The position numbers and the translations under genes are program-made. From positions 1 through 10,767 of the forward strand of contig JAMCYN010000004.1 in NCBI GenBank assembly GCA_023474015.1: DNA of 10,767 nt, read 5' to 3'. Below the pieces are notes generated by a model. That model was given only the letters and a program-made list of their open reading frames with translations. It was not told where the DNA came from and did not search any database. Each line of letters starts with the position of its first letter. Position 1 is the first letter of the stretch. This stretch comes from Armatimonadota bacterium (GTDB lineage: Bacteria; Armatimonadota; UBA5829). This document shows positions 1-6,658 of this stretch, in pieces.

Positions 1-51
1 CAAAGGCTCGGACTAACGCTGCCGACGCACTTGAAAGTGCATGAAATGTAG
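1..51 (+). CDS. C-terminal tail of an unidentified ORF, possibly a transposase (partial)
   Basis: The first frame is open from the window edge to a TAG at 49-51 and encodes 16 residues, QRLGLTLPTHLKVHEM. This could be the end of a gene that begins outside the window. It lies just before a hairpin (63-108) and a point near 127 where E1-beta homology begins abruptly, so a transposase C-terminus followed by the terminal sequence of an insertion element is a reasonable reading. No family motif is visible in so few residues, and a chance open frame is equally possible. Confidence 0.22.
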   Translation, partial: QRLGLTLPTHLKVHEM

Positions 52-62
52 TGGAAAAACCA

Positions 63-108
63 GGGGCTTGAAAGCCGATTTTACGCGCAAGAGAGGCTCT
101 CAAACCCC
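63..108 (+). repeat. Imperfect inverted repeat (14-bp arms, 18-nt loop)
   Basis: The left arm at 63-76 (GGGGCTTGAAAGCC) pairs with the right arm at 95-108 (GGCTCTCAAACCCC) at 12 of 14 positions. The two mismatches are symmetrical, splitting the stem into blocks of 4, 4 and 4 base pairs. The loop is 77-94. No T-tract follows, so this is not a classical intrinsic terminator. It sits in the noncoding segment between the TAG at 49-51 and the E1-beta remnant, and could be a terminator-like or transposase-shielding hairpin near an element end. Confidence 0.6.
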
Positions 109-126
109 GTTAACTGCGGAAGTTGG

Positions 127-504
127 GTTAGCTATGGGTCAATGGTATCCAGATGCGCAGGTATAGCCCAGCGCATGTCCGATCAGGGGCTGTCGGCGGA
201 AGTTATCGACCTGCGGACGGTCGATTTCCCTGGCATCGACTATGACACCATCGGCAGGTCGGTGATGAAGACAGGCATGGCCATTATCGTGGAGGAAGCG
301 CCGAGGAGCCAGTCGATAGGCGCGACGATAGCCGCCGAGATAACCGAGCGCTTCTTTGACCATCTCGACGGGCCGGTGGCGCGGGTGACATCCAAGGATG
401 TCCCGAACCCGGTGTCCAGAGTGCTCGAAGCCGCCGCTATGGTGGATGATGAGACTATACTGAGCGCCCTAACGACGTCGGCTGGACGCCAAGGCCTCAA
501 ATGA
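127..504 (+). pseudogene. 5'-truncated E1 beta subunit (transketolase C-terminal domain remnant)
   Basis: The remnant corresponds to the C-terminal third of a 2-oxo acid dehydrogenase E1 beta subunit, the transketolase C-terminal fold that helps hold the alpha/beta heterotetramer together. Visible family features are YGSMVSRC, then VIDLRTVDFPGIDYDTIGRSVMKTG and VEEAPRSQSIGATIAAEI. These line up with the intact E1 beta at 2359-3363 at roughly one third identity by eye, so it is not a recent duplicate. About 200 residues are missing upstream, including the pyrimidine-domain catalytic Glu and His, so it cannot be a working E1 beta. ATG 142 is the first in-frame Met but has no Shine-Dalgarno sequence. 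Its TGA (502-504) overlaps the ATG of the SDR gene, implying that an intact gene was once translationally coupled to it. The lost part presumably lay where the foreign segment 1-126 now is. Confidence 0.75.
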
Positions 505-1355
505 ACTTGCAGAAACACAAGTTTATGGAGCATGCGGAAATGAACTGTTATGATCTATCCGGCAAAGTAGCCTTTATAACGGCCGGTGGCGGCGCGATAT
601 GCGGCGAAATCGCATCGGCGCTTGCAGCCGAGGGCGTCCGAGTGGCAGTCTGTGACATATCAATCGAGGCTGCCCGCGCTCGGGCGGAACTGATTACATC
701 CTCGGGCGGCGAGGCCATCGCCTTGAGCTGCGACGCAACGGAACGAACCTCAGTCAGCGAAGCCGTGGAGGCCGTGATGGAGCGCTACGACATCATCGAC
801 ATTCTCATCAATGGAGCGGGCGGAGGGCGCAAAGACTGCACGACCGCTTCGGATCTCGAGTTCTTCGACATCGAGCCGGATGCTTTGGCCCGAACAATGG
901 CGCTCAACTACACCAGCGCGGTCATTCCATCTCAGGTGATGGGTCGCATCTTCGCGCAAAAGGGCAAGGGGGTCATTCTTAACATCTCATCTATAGCCGG
1001 GATCTGCCCTCTTACGCGCGCGATTGGTTACTCAAACGGCAAGGCCGCGACCAACAGCTTTACGCAGTGGCTCGCCGTTCACATGGCTCAAAACTATTCT
1101 CCCGAGATAAGAGTCAATGCCATCGCACCCGGTTTTATGCTCACCGAGCAGAACAGGTTCCTTCTGGTGGACGAGGCCACGGGCGAGATGACCGAGCGGG
1201 GACGACAGATCATATCGAGTGTCCCGATGGCACGTTATGGAAAGCCGGAAGAGATAGTAGGCGCGGCGCTGTGGCTGGTCTCGGACAGGTCTAGCTTTGT
1301 AACTGGGGCGGTAATTCCCGTCGATGGCGGGTTCACCGCGTTTTCGGGCGTATAA
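501..1355 (+). CDS. SDR oxidoreductase, UxuB/YjmF-type (D-mannonate oxidoreductase / fructuronate reductase class)
   Basis: This is a classical short-chain dehydrogenase of 284 residues, cytosolic and NAD(P)-dependent. The nucleotide-binding loop is TAGGGAICG (28-36), with the Cys and late Gly typical of the mannonate-oxidoreductase branch instead of the standard GxxxGIG; its first Gly is Ala. Other marks are INGAG (103-107), N136, the NISS catalytic Ser (about 164), Y177 and K181 in YSNGK, and the C-terminal GAVIPVDGGFTAFSGV. The stretches FTQWLAVH and NAIAPGFMLTEQNR match what I recall of B. subtilis YjmF. The likely reaction interconverts a 2-keto (5-keto) sugar acid such as fructuronate with an aldonate such as mannonate; the exact substrate is inferred. 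ATG 501 overlaps the upstream stop (ATGA). ATG 540 has a GGAG at 527-530 and gives a more usual N-terminus (271 residues), so it may be the true start. An E1 alpha gene follows after about 20 bp. Confidence 0.85.
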   Translation: MNLQKHKFMEHAEMNCYDLSGKVAFITAGGGAICGEIASALAAEGVRVAVCDISIEAARARAELITSSGGEAIALSCDATERTSVSEAVEAVMERYDIIDILINGAGGGRKDCTTASDLEFFDIEPDALARTMALNYTSAVIPSQVMGRIFAQKGKGVILNISSIAGICPLTRAIGYSNGKAATNSFTQWLAVHMAQNYSPEIRVNAIAPGFMLTEQNRFLLVDEATGEMTERGRQIISSVPMARYGKPEEIVGAALWLVSDRSSFVTGAVIPVDGGFTAFSGV

Positions 1356-1366
1356 ACGCCTTGTTC

Positions 1367-1371
1367 AGGAG
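1367..1371 (+). promoter_or_regulatory. Shine-Dalgarno of the E1 alpha gene, fixing its start
   Basis: AGGAG lies five bases before ATG 1377. The in-frame GTG at 1371 overlaps this motif and so could not use it, which favours ATG 1377. Confidence 0.65.
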
Positions 1372-1376
1372 TGAGA

Positions 1377-2366
1377 ATGAAAACAGAAATAGAATTGACC
1401 GCTAATCACAAGCCCGACACTGAGAAGTTGTTAAGGGTATATACTCAGCTCGTCCGCTTGCGGGCTTTTGAGGAGCGGGTCAAGGAGATCTACGCGGCCA
1501 CCCTTATGCCGGGTCTGGCTCACCTCTATATCGGCGAGGAAGCGGTGGCTGTGGGTGTATGCGAAGCCTTGCGTGACGATGACTACATCACCAGCACCCA
1601 CCGGGGCCACGGTCATCTTCTGGCCAAGGGCGGTGACACGAACCTTATGATGGCCGAGATTATGGGAAGGGAGTCGGGTTACTGCAAGGGAAAGGGCGGC
1701 TCGATGCACATCGCCGGCCTCTCGCTAGGGATAATCGGGGCCAACGGCATAGTCGGTGCAGGCATACCCATAGCGGCGGGGGCCGGGCTGCAGGTCCAAC
1801 TGAGTGGAAGTGATAGCGTGGTTGCGTGCTTCTTTGGTGACTCGGCATCCAATCAGGGGATGTTCCACGAGGGTATCAATCTCGCCTCTCTCTGGCATCT
1901 GCCCGTGGTCTTCATCTGCGAGAACAATCTTTACGGCATCTCCGTCCGCCAGGACCGCCACCAGAACATCACCAACATATCTGACCGAGCTGTGGCCTAC
2001 GGCATTCCTGGAGAGACGGTGGATGGCACGGATGTATTTGCCGTCCACGAAGCGGCCGAACGAGCTGTCTCTCGGGCCAGGGCAGGAGAAGGTCCCAGCC
2101 TGATCGAGTGCAAGTGCTACCGCTGGCTCGGCCATCACGCCGGCGACCCGGCTCACTATCGTCCACCAGGTGAACTCGAGTCCTGGAAAGAGCGCTGCCC
2201 GGTCAAGCTGTGCAGAGAGCGCCTGATGGCCGATGGCATCTTGAGCGAAGAAGAGAACAATCGGATTGTAGAGGCGGTATATGCCGAGATGATGAAGGCG
2301 CAGGAATGGGCCTCGGCGCAGCCTTTCCCCAAACCCGAGTCGGCGCTGGAGGATGTATATGCTTAG
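1377..2366 (+). CDS. Thiamine-diphosphate E1 alpha subunit, AcoA-like (acetoin/2-oxo acid dehydrogenase family)
   Basis: This 329-residue protein has the length and full architecture of an E1 alpha subunit. These proteins bind the diphosphate and Mg2+ of thiamine diphosphate and work as a heterotetramer with E1 beta in the cytosol. Visible marks, numbered from ATG 1377: the early LVRLRAFEERV, the THRGHGH segment (H75, R76, H78), GGSMHI, the ThDP motif opening at G154-D155-S156 and closing at ENNLYG (182-187), and the active-site loop YRWLGHHAGDP (248-258). The Gly-His-x-x-Gly-Asp form of that loop resembles acetoin dehydrogenase AcoA more than pyruvate dehydrogenase. The ThDP motif reads GDS where most family members have GDG. 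The partner beta gene overlaps the 3' end. No E2 or E3 gene is in view, so whether this is a true dehydrogenase component or a stand-alone lyase or decarboxylase is open. Acetoin itself seems an unlikely substrate given the sugar-acid neighbours. Confidence 0.88.
   Translation: MKTEIELTANHKPDTEKLLRVYTQLVRLRAFEERVKEIYAATLMPGLAHLYIGEEAVAVGVCEALRDDDYITSTHRGHGHLLAKGGDTNLMMAEIMGRESGYCKGKGGSMHIAGLSLGIIGANGIVGAGIPIAAGAGLQVQLSGSDSVVACFFGDSASNQGMFHEGINLASLWHLPVVFICENNLYGISVRQDRHQNITNISDRAVAYGIPGETVDGTDVFAVHEAAERAVSRARAGEGPSLIECKCYRWLGHHAGDPAHYRPPGELESWKERCPVKLCRERLMADGILSEEENNRIVEAVYAEMMKAQEWASAQPFPKPESALEDVYA
2348..2352 (+). promoter_or_regulatory. Shine-Dalgarno of the E1 beta gene, fixing its start
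   Basis: GGAGG, inside the end of the E1 alpha gene, directly abuts ATG 2353 but is six bases from ATG 2359. The second ATG is therefore the better start and gives the N-terminus MLREIT, close to the common MREIT opening of E1 beta proteins. Confidence 0.65.
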
Positions 2367-3363
2367 AGAAATTACCCAGTCCGATGCGCTTCGTGAGGCG
2401 CTTGCCGAAGAGATGCGACGTGACCCGGCTGTCTTTGTGATGGGCGAGGATGTCGGGCGTATGGGAGGTATCTTCAACGTCACCAAGGGCCTGGCCGATG
2501 AGTTCGGCGCTGAGCGAGTGCGCGACACCCCCATATCCGAAAACGGCTTCGTGGCGGCGGCCCTGGGCGCGTCGGTAATCGGCGGCAGGCCCGTCGTGGA
2601 GCTGATGTTCGGTGACTTCACGGCCTGCGCTATGGATGCGCTCGCTAACCAGATTGCCAAAGCACGCTATATGTCCGGAGGCAAAGTAAAGGCTCCGCTT
2701 GTGGTCAGGACAACCATCGGGGCGCGGGGTTCCACTGCCGCCCAGCATTCCCAGAGCCCACATGCGTGGTTTGTGCATACTCCGGGGCTATATGTGGTCG
2801 CCCCGTCGACTCCCGCCGACTGCAAGGGCCTGCTAAAGAGCGCCATTCGAACCGATAACCCCGTGATCTTCTGGGAGCACAAGAAGCTCTATTTCACAAA
2901 AGGCGCCGTGCCCGACATTGATTACACAATCCCGCTTGGAGTAGCCGATATAAAGCGCGAGGGCAGGGATGTGACCGTGGTTGCGATCTCGATTATGGTC
3001 AATTACGCGCTGTCCGCTGCTGAAAAGCTCGCCAAAGATGGTATAGAGGTCGAAGTAGTTGACCCCCGCACGCTGGTTCCGATGGACTGGGAGACGATCT
3101 ATCGTTCCGTGCGTAAGACGGGCCGCCTGGTTATAATGGATGAGGGTTGCCTCACAGGCGGTGTGGCCGCCGAGATTGCCGCGAAGGTCGGCACTGAGTG
3201 CTTCGACTATCTCGACGCCCCCATCGAGCGTGTGTGCGCGACTGACACGCCGGTCCCTTTCAGTCCGCCGCTAGAGGAGTTCGTCATTCCCAATGAGGCT
3301 GATTTGGAGAAGGCCGTGAGGAGCGTGTTGACGGGGGCTCAGACGGCAGGTTCGATGGCATGA
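2359..3363 (+). CDS. Thiamine-diphosphate E1 beta subunit, AcoB-like
   Basis: This is a complete E1 beta of 334 residues, the usual length: an N-terminal transketolase pyrimidine domain (about 1-175) and a C-terminal transketolase domain (about 195-320). Numbered from ATG 2359, it carries GEDVG (29-33), the PISE segment with the expected catalytic Glu at 61, GDFTACAMD, and the H130 of AQHSQS that faces the thiamine in the family. The C-terminal half has VVDPRTLVPMDWETI and VRKTGRLVIMDEG. It should pair with the alpha subunit encoded just upstream, whose gene it overlaps by a few bases. Together they form the ThDP active site that decarboxylates or cleaves a 2-oxo acid or diketone-type substrate. 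Its stop overlaps the ATG of the LarA-like gene (ATGA), so the three are probably made in concert. Family assignment is firm; substrate unknown. Confidence 0.9.
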   Translation: MLREITQSDALREALAEEMRRDPAVFVMGEDVGRMGGIFNVTKGLADEFGAERVRDTPISENGFVAAALGASVIGGRPVVELMFGDFTACAMDALANQIAKARYMSGGKVKAPLVVRTTIGARGSTAAQHSQSPHAWFVHTPGLYVVAPSTPADCKGLLKSAIRTDNPVIFWEHKKLYFTKGAVPDIDYTIPLGVADIKREGRDVTVVAISIMVNYALSAAEKLAKDGIEVEVVDPRTLVPMDWETIYRSVRKTGRLVIMDEGCLTGGVAAEIAAKVGTECFDYLDAPIERVCATDTPVPFSPPLEEFVIPNEADLEKAVRSVLTGAQTAGSMA

Positions 3364-4601
3364 GTAGCCGTGTGAGAGTGAGCGCGGAGATGGAGGGTGT
3401 CCTCGCTTCTGGTCTAGAAAGCTTGGATACCGTCGGTCAACGAGTGCTCATGCTGATTCCCGACACCACCAGGACAGCTCCGGTGGGCATGCTCGCAAAG
3501 GCCGTCTGCCGCATACTGCACGGTTACGGATCGCGGGTTGATATGATGGTCGCGCTGGGCACCCATCCGCCGATGCCGCGCGATGCTCTGCTTCGACATC
3601 TGGAGACCTCCGAGGAGGCGTTTTGCTTCGACTATGGGCACACGGCCGTCTTGCAGCACGAATGGGACAATCCAAGTTCGTTAGCTGAGATTGGGCGGAT
3701 ACCCTCCGAGCTGATAGGCCAAATTAGCGATGGGTTGATGGCTGAGGACGTGCCTCTGACGGTGAACCGCGCCGTGCTCGATTACGACTCACTGCTTGTG
3801 CTGGGTCCGGTATTCCCGCACGAGGTCGCTGGCTTTTCCGGAGGAAGCAAGTATATGTTTCCTGGGATTTCGGGCCCGGAGATGATAAACTTCTTCCACT
3901 GGCTCGGGGCGGTGATTACCAGCCTCAAGACCATAGGAATCGCCGACAACCCCGTGCGCCGAGTCATCGCTGAGGCCGCCGGGCGAATCCCGGTGCCGGT
4001 GAACGCCATATCGCTGGTTATCGAGAGTGGTGAGCTGGTATCAATGCACGTGGGTCCGTCCGAGGAGTCGTGGGCTCTGGCTGCCGCGCAGTCGGCAGAA
4101 TTGCACATCGTGCGAAAGCCCAGGAGGTATCGTCGGGTTTTGGCCTGCGCTCCAGCGATGTATGACGACATCTGGACCGGCGGCAAGGCCATGTATAAAT
4201 GCGAGCCTATAGTGGAGGATGGAGGAGAGCTTATACTCTACGCTCCGCACATCGACTCCTTCTCGCACACACACGGCCATATACTCAAGAGAATCGGCTA
4301 TCACGTTCGGGACTACTACATCAAACAGATGGACCTATTTAACGATGTGCCGAAGGCGGTCATGGCGATCTCCACGTATCTAAAAGGGTCAGGTTCCTAC
4401 GAAGACGGTGTGGAAAAGCCCCGTATCAAGGTTTCGCTTGCCACCGCGATATCCAAGGATGCTTGTGCGAGGGTCGGACTGGGATATGTCGATCCCGCGA
4501 GCATTGATCTGGACGATTGGAGGAATCGAGAGGACCAGGGCCTGCTTCTGGTCGAGAAGGCCGGGGAGACCCTGTATTTGCCGAACTTTGAGGGAGGATA
4601 A
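3360..4601 (+). CDS. LarA-family (DUF2088) nickel-pincer hydroxyacid racemase/epimerase homologue
   Basis: This 413-residue protein is about the length of LarA, which racemises lactate with a nickel-pincer nucleotide (NPN, made by LarB, LarC and LarE). Known homologues act on other 2-hydroxy acids, including malate, phenyllactate and sugar acids such as gluconate. Visible motifs are IPDTTRTAP (33-41; substrate-region Arg 38), ALGTHPPM (65-72; His 69), and PHEVAGFSGGSKYMFPGISG (153-172). In the last, H154, K164 and downstream H180 are spaced +10 and +16, exactly like His174, Lys184 and His200 of Lactobacillus plantarum LarA. K164 would carry the cofactor, so the protein should be catalytically competent if NPN is made elsewhere in the cell. 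The C-terminal domain (from about 258) has HTHGH. Its place between E1 beta and an alcohol dehydrogenase suggests that it epimerises a sugar-acid intermediate; this is inference. The ATG overlaps the E1 beta stop. Confidence 0.85.
   Translation: MSSRVRVSAEMEGVLASGLESLDTVGQRVLMLIPDTTRTAPVGMLAKAVCRILHGYGSRVDMMVALGTHPPMPRDALLRHLETSEEAFCFDYGHTAVLQHEWDNPSSLAEIGRIPSELIGQISDGLMAEDVPLTVNRAVLDYDSLLVLGPVFPHEVAGFSGGSKYMFPGISGPEMINFFHWLGAVITSLKTIGIADNPVRRVIAEAAGRIPVPVNAISLVIESGELVSMHVGPSEESWALAAAQSAELHIVRKPRRYRRVLACAPAMYDDIWTGGKAMYKCEPIVEDGGELILYAPHIDSFSHTHGHILKRIGYHVRDYYIKQMDLFNDVPKAVMAISTYLKGSGSYEDGVEKPRIKVSLATAISKDACARVGLGYVDPASIDLDDWRNREDQGLLLVEKAGETLYLPNFEGG
4592..4597 (+). promoter_or_regulatory. 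Shine-Dalgarno of the zinc dehydrogenase gene
   Basis: GGGAGG lies seven bases before ATG 4605 and overlaps the last codons of the LarA-like gene. It is among the strongest ribosome binding sites in the operon, which fits the absence of a stop/start overlap at this junction. Confidence 0.6.
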
Positions 4602-4604
4602 TCT

Positions 4605-5639
4605 ATGAAAGCAATACGCGTGCATGGGATCAAAGATGTCCGATTTGAGGAAGTCGATATGCCGAATGTTGGCCCGGACGATGTCCTAATTCGCGTTCGA
4701 GCAGGGGGATTGTGCGGCACTGATTTAGAAGTCTACGACGGGATCATGTTCTATCTTACAACCGGCATGACAAGGACCCCCTTCATTCTGGGCCACGAAT
4801 GGTCCGGTGAAGTGGTCGAGCTTGGCTCCAACGTCAGTGAATTTGCGGTAGGGGACCGTGTGACCGGTGAGTGCTCCGTGGGGTGCCGCTCGTGCCCTAA
4901 CTGCTTGCGCGGTTGGTATAATCAGTGTCAATTCAGGACAGAGACCGGCCTGTTGAACCGTGACGGCGGATTTGCCGAGTATATCGCGTTTCCTAAGCAG
5001 TTTCTGCACAAGTGCAACAAGATGGCGTTCGACGAGGCCGCCTTTATCGAGCCGACAGGTGTTGCCCTCTATGCCACCAAGTTGGCTCAGACTTGTCCTG
5101 ACGATTATGTCGCGGTTGTTGGCCCCGGCCCGATTGGTTTGTTCGCGGTCCAGACAGCCAAGGCATACGGGGCCCGCAAGGTCATTTTGATCGGGACCAG
5201 AGACGCGCGCCTGGAAGTGGGGCGCACAGTCGGGGCGGACGTTACGGTAAACACGAAGACGGAAAACCTGGTGGAGAAGGTGCGCGAGGCGACTGACGGG
5301 CATATGGTCGATGTAGTGATAGAGGCCGCTGGTCAACCGGCCGCATGGGACGACATAGCCTCGATTGTCGCACCACGCGCAAGGGTAGCAATGACGGGAC
5401 TTTTTGCCGGCCAGAAGTGCTCGGTCGATTTCGATCCTTTGGTGATAAACAACGTCACGATACTCGGCTCCCTTGGCGGCCCCGGCATATGGGACGAGGC
5501 AATCGATGTGCACGAGCGAGGCAAGGTCACCGCCTCCCCGCTTATCACTCATCGCTTGCCTCTGTCTGAGTTTGTCAAAGGTATAGAGATAATGCGCAAC
5601 CGGACGGATAACGCGATAAAGGTGGTGCTGGAGCCGTGA
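4605..5639 (+). CDS. Zinc-dependent medium-chain (MDR) alcohol/polyol dehydrogenase
   Basis: This 344-residue protein is a typical MDR enzyme of the threonine/sorbitol/galactitol dehydrogenase group. It has a GroES-like catalytic domain (about 1-150) and a Rossmann domain (about 165-310). Catalytic zinc ligands are C37 (GLCGTD), H64-E65 (GHEWSGE) and E149. The structural zinc lobe has C94, C97, C100 and C108. The coenzyme loop is VGPGPIG (172-178). The end of the second beta strand reads LIGTRDARLE without the acidic residue that usually selects NAD, so NADP use is possible. It probably oxidises a secondary hydroxyl of a sugar, polyol or sugar acid; which one cannot be told. In the operon it could make the keto substrate for the E1 pair or reduce its product. 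The gene ends in CCGTGA, overlapping the next GTG start. Confidence 0.88.
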   Translation: MKAIRVHGIKDVRFEEVDMPNVGPDDVLIRVRAGGLCGTDLEVYDGIMFYLTTGMTRTPFILGHEWSGEVVELGSNVSEFAVGDRVTGECSVGCRSCPNCLRGWYNQCQFRTETGLLNRDGGFAEYIAFPKQFLHKCNKMAFDEAAFIEPTGVALYATKLAQTCPDDYVAVVGPGPIGLFAVQTAKAYGARKVILIGTRDARLEVGRTVGADVTVNTKTENLVEKVREATDGHMVDVVIEAAGQPAAWDDIASIVAPRARVAMTGLFAGQKCSVDFDPLVINNVTILGSLGGPGIWDEAIDVHERGKVTASPLITHRLPLSEFVKGIEIMRNRTDNAIKVVLEP

Positions 5640-6658
5640 CGGGGATGCTGACTGCGCTTCGCGATGCTGGAATAGAAGTCCATATTCTGGGCGGAAAAGT
5701 CGCGGTAATGCCGCTTGGCGGACGGATCATCGGTCTGTATCCGAACGGCATGGACAACGCTCTTTGGACAAACCCCGCACTCAATACTTCGTTTGGCGCA
5801 AAGTCACTCACATCGAGCGACGGCTGGCTGAACCTGGGCGGAGATAGGACCTGGATATCTCCCGAGGTCGATACGAACATTTTGGACCCGTCGCGGCCCG
5901 CGGAGACCTATGATGTGCAGCGAGCCGTGGACCCTGCCGCCTATGAAGTTGCCGAGTGCGATAACGAATCCATAACGCTCAGGACGAGGATGGACGTGCG
6001 GTTTGGCCGGGCGGGATGCACCGTTCCATTGACTGTGACCAAACACGTCCGATCTGTTGTTCCCGACATCGAGCTTCCCGCTGATGTCGAGGCGGCGGGT
6101 TACGTCCTTGAGTCCACGATGCGAACGGAAACTCCACTACCCGAGGGCGCGCGTCCAGCCCTGTGGAACCTGCTTCAAGTGCCCGGTGGAGGAAGCATAC
6201 TCCTACCCGTTCGGGGAACGGTGGTCCCAATGGCACTGATAGGCAAGCCCATACTCCGATCCGAGGACGGGCTGGTTTGCTGCGAAGTAAACACCGTCGA
6301 TAGCTTCAAGTTCGGAATCCACGTATCGGTCTCGCGCGGGATATCGTGCTATGTCCGCGATGATGGGGAGAACGCTGCGCTGGTAGTCCGTATGTTCTCA
6401 TTACAACCCGACGCGCACTACAGCGATATTGGTTGGGGCGATCCCGACGCAAAAGACTACATACACCAAGTATACGTAGATAATGGCGGCTTGGGCGGCT
6501 TCGGTGAACTTGAGCACCATTCCCCGGCGCTTTGCTCAAGCGGCGAGCCGGGGTGTGTTACGGACAGATGTCAGACGTGGGCGTTTTCGGGTTCCGAGAA
6601 TACGCTGCGGGACATCGCCGCCTCGTTAGCAGAAGGAGACCAACTTAGCATTGGATAG
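5636..6658 (+). CDS. DUF6786-like protein, galactose-mutarotase fold
   Basis: This 340-residue protein has no obvious signal peptide or membrane segment. It resembles the DUF6786 group of mutarotase-like (beta-supersandwich) proteins. The hallmarks are GGDRTWISPEVD (69-80), which reads like the sugar-binding edge of these folds, and a late GFGELEHHSPAL (288-299) whose Glu residues sit where aldose epimerases keep their catalytic acid. The fold and a carbohydrate ligand are likely; a specific reaction is not established, and anomer interconversion or simple binding are both possible. GTG 5636 overlaps the previous stop (GTGA). ATG 5645 with a GGAG at 5630-5633 is an alternative start, three codons shorter. 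A second mutarotase-like gene of a different family lies on the opposite strand (9020-10090). Confidence 0.6.
   Translation: MTGMLTALRDAGIEVHILGGKVAVMPLGGRIIGLYPNGMDNALWTNPALNTSFGAKSLTSSDGWLNLGGDRTWISPEVDTNILDPSRPAETYDVQRAVDPAAYEVAECDNESITLRTRMDVRFGRAGCTVPLTVTKHVRSVVPDIELPADVEAAGYVLESTMRTETPLPEGARPALWNLLQVPGGGSILLPVRGTVVPMALIGKPILRSEDGLVCCEVNTVDSFKFGIHVSVSRGISCYVRDDGENAALVVRMFSLQPDAHYSDIGWGDPDAKDYIHQVYVDNGGLGGFGELEHHSPALCSSGEPGCVTDRCQTWAFSGSENTLRDIAASLAEGDQLSIG
6633..6638 (+). promoter_or_regulatory. Shine-Dalgarno of the TTG-started GH-like gene
   Basis: AAGGAG lies 12 bases before TTG 6651. That frame opens only after a TAG at 6627-6629 and has no ATG until codon 16, so the TTG with this somewhat distant site is the best available start. 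Confidence 0.5.

Larger units (their letters stand above)
1..127 (+). mobile_element. Probable end of an insertion element abutting the E1-beta remnant
   Basis: In the E1-beta frame, family-like sequence starts only at about 127 (V-S-Y-G-S-M-V). Upstream, the frame runs back to a TAG at 49-51 and encodes nothing E1-like, and neither do the other two frames. The segment contains a hairpin at 63-108 and ends in AACTGCGGAAGTTGGG (112-127), which has the look of a terminal inverted repeat. The partner repeat and any target duplication would lie to the left, outside the window. A deletion or an assembly junction could give the same picture. The boundary is uncertain by several bases. Confidence 0.3.

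Noticed and set aside
142..504. Stand-alone small protein consisting of a transketolase C-terminal domain
   Set aside because: There is no ribosome binding site before ATG 142, and the family-like residues begin upstream of that Met, so a truncated gene is the simpler explanation.
1725..2660. Long minus-strand open frame of 311 codons
   Set aside because: It is antisense to the E1 alpha and E1 beta genes, whose motifs are unmistakable; it has no recognisable domain.
4725..5552. Minus-strand open frame of 275 codons
   Set aside because: It mirrors the zinc dehydrogenase gene, and its sequence shows no family features.
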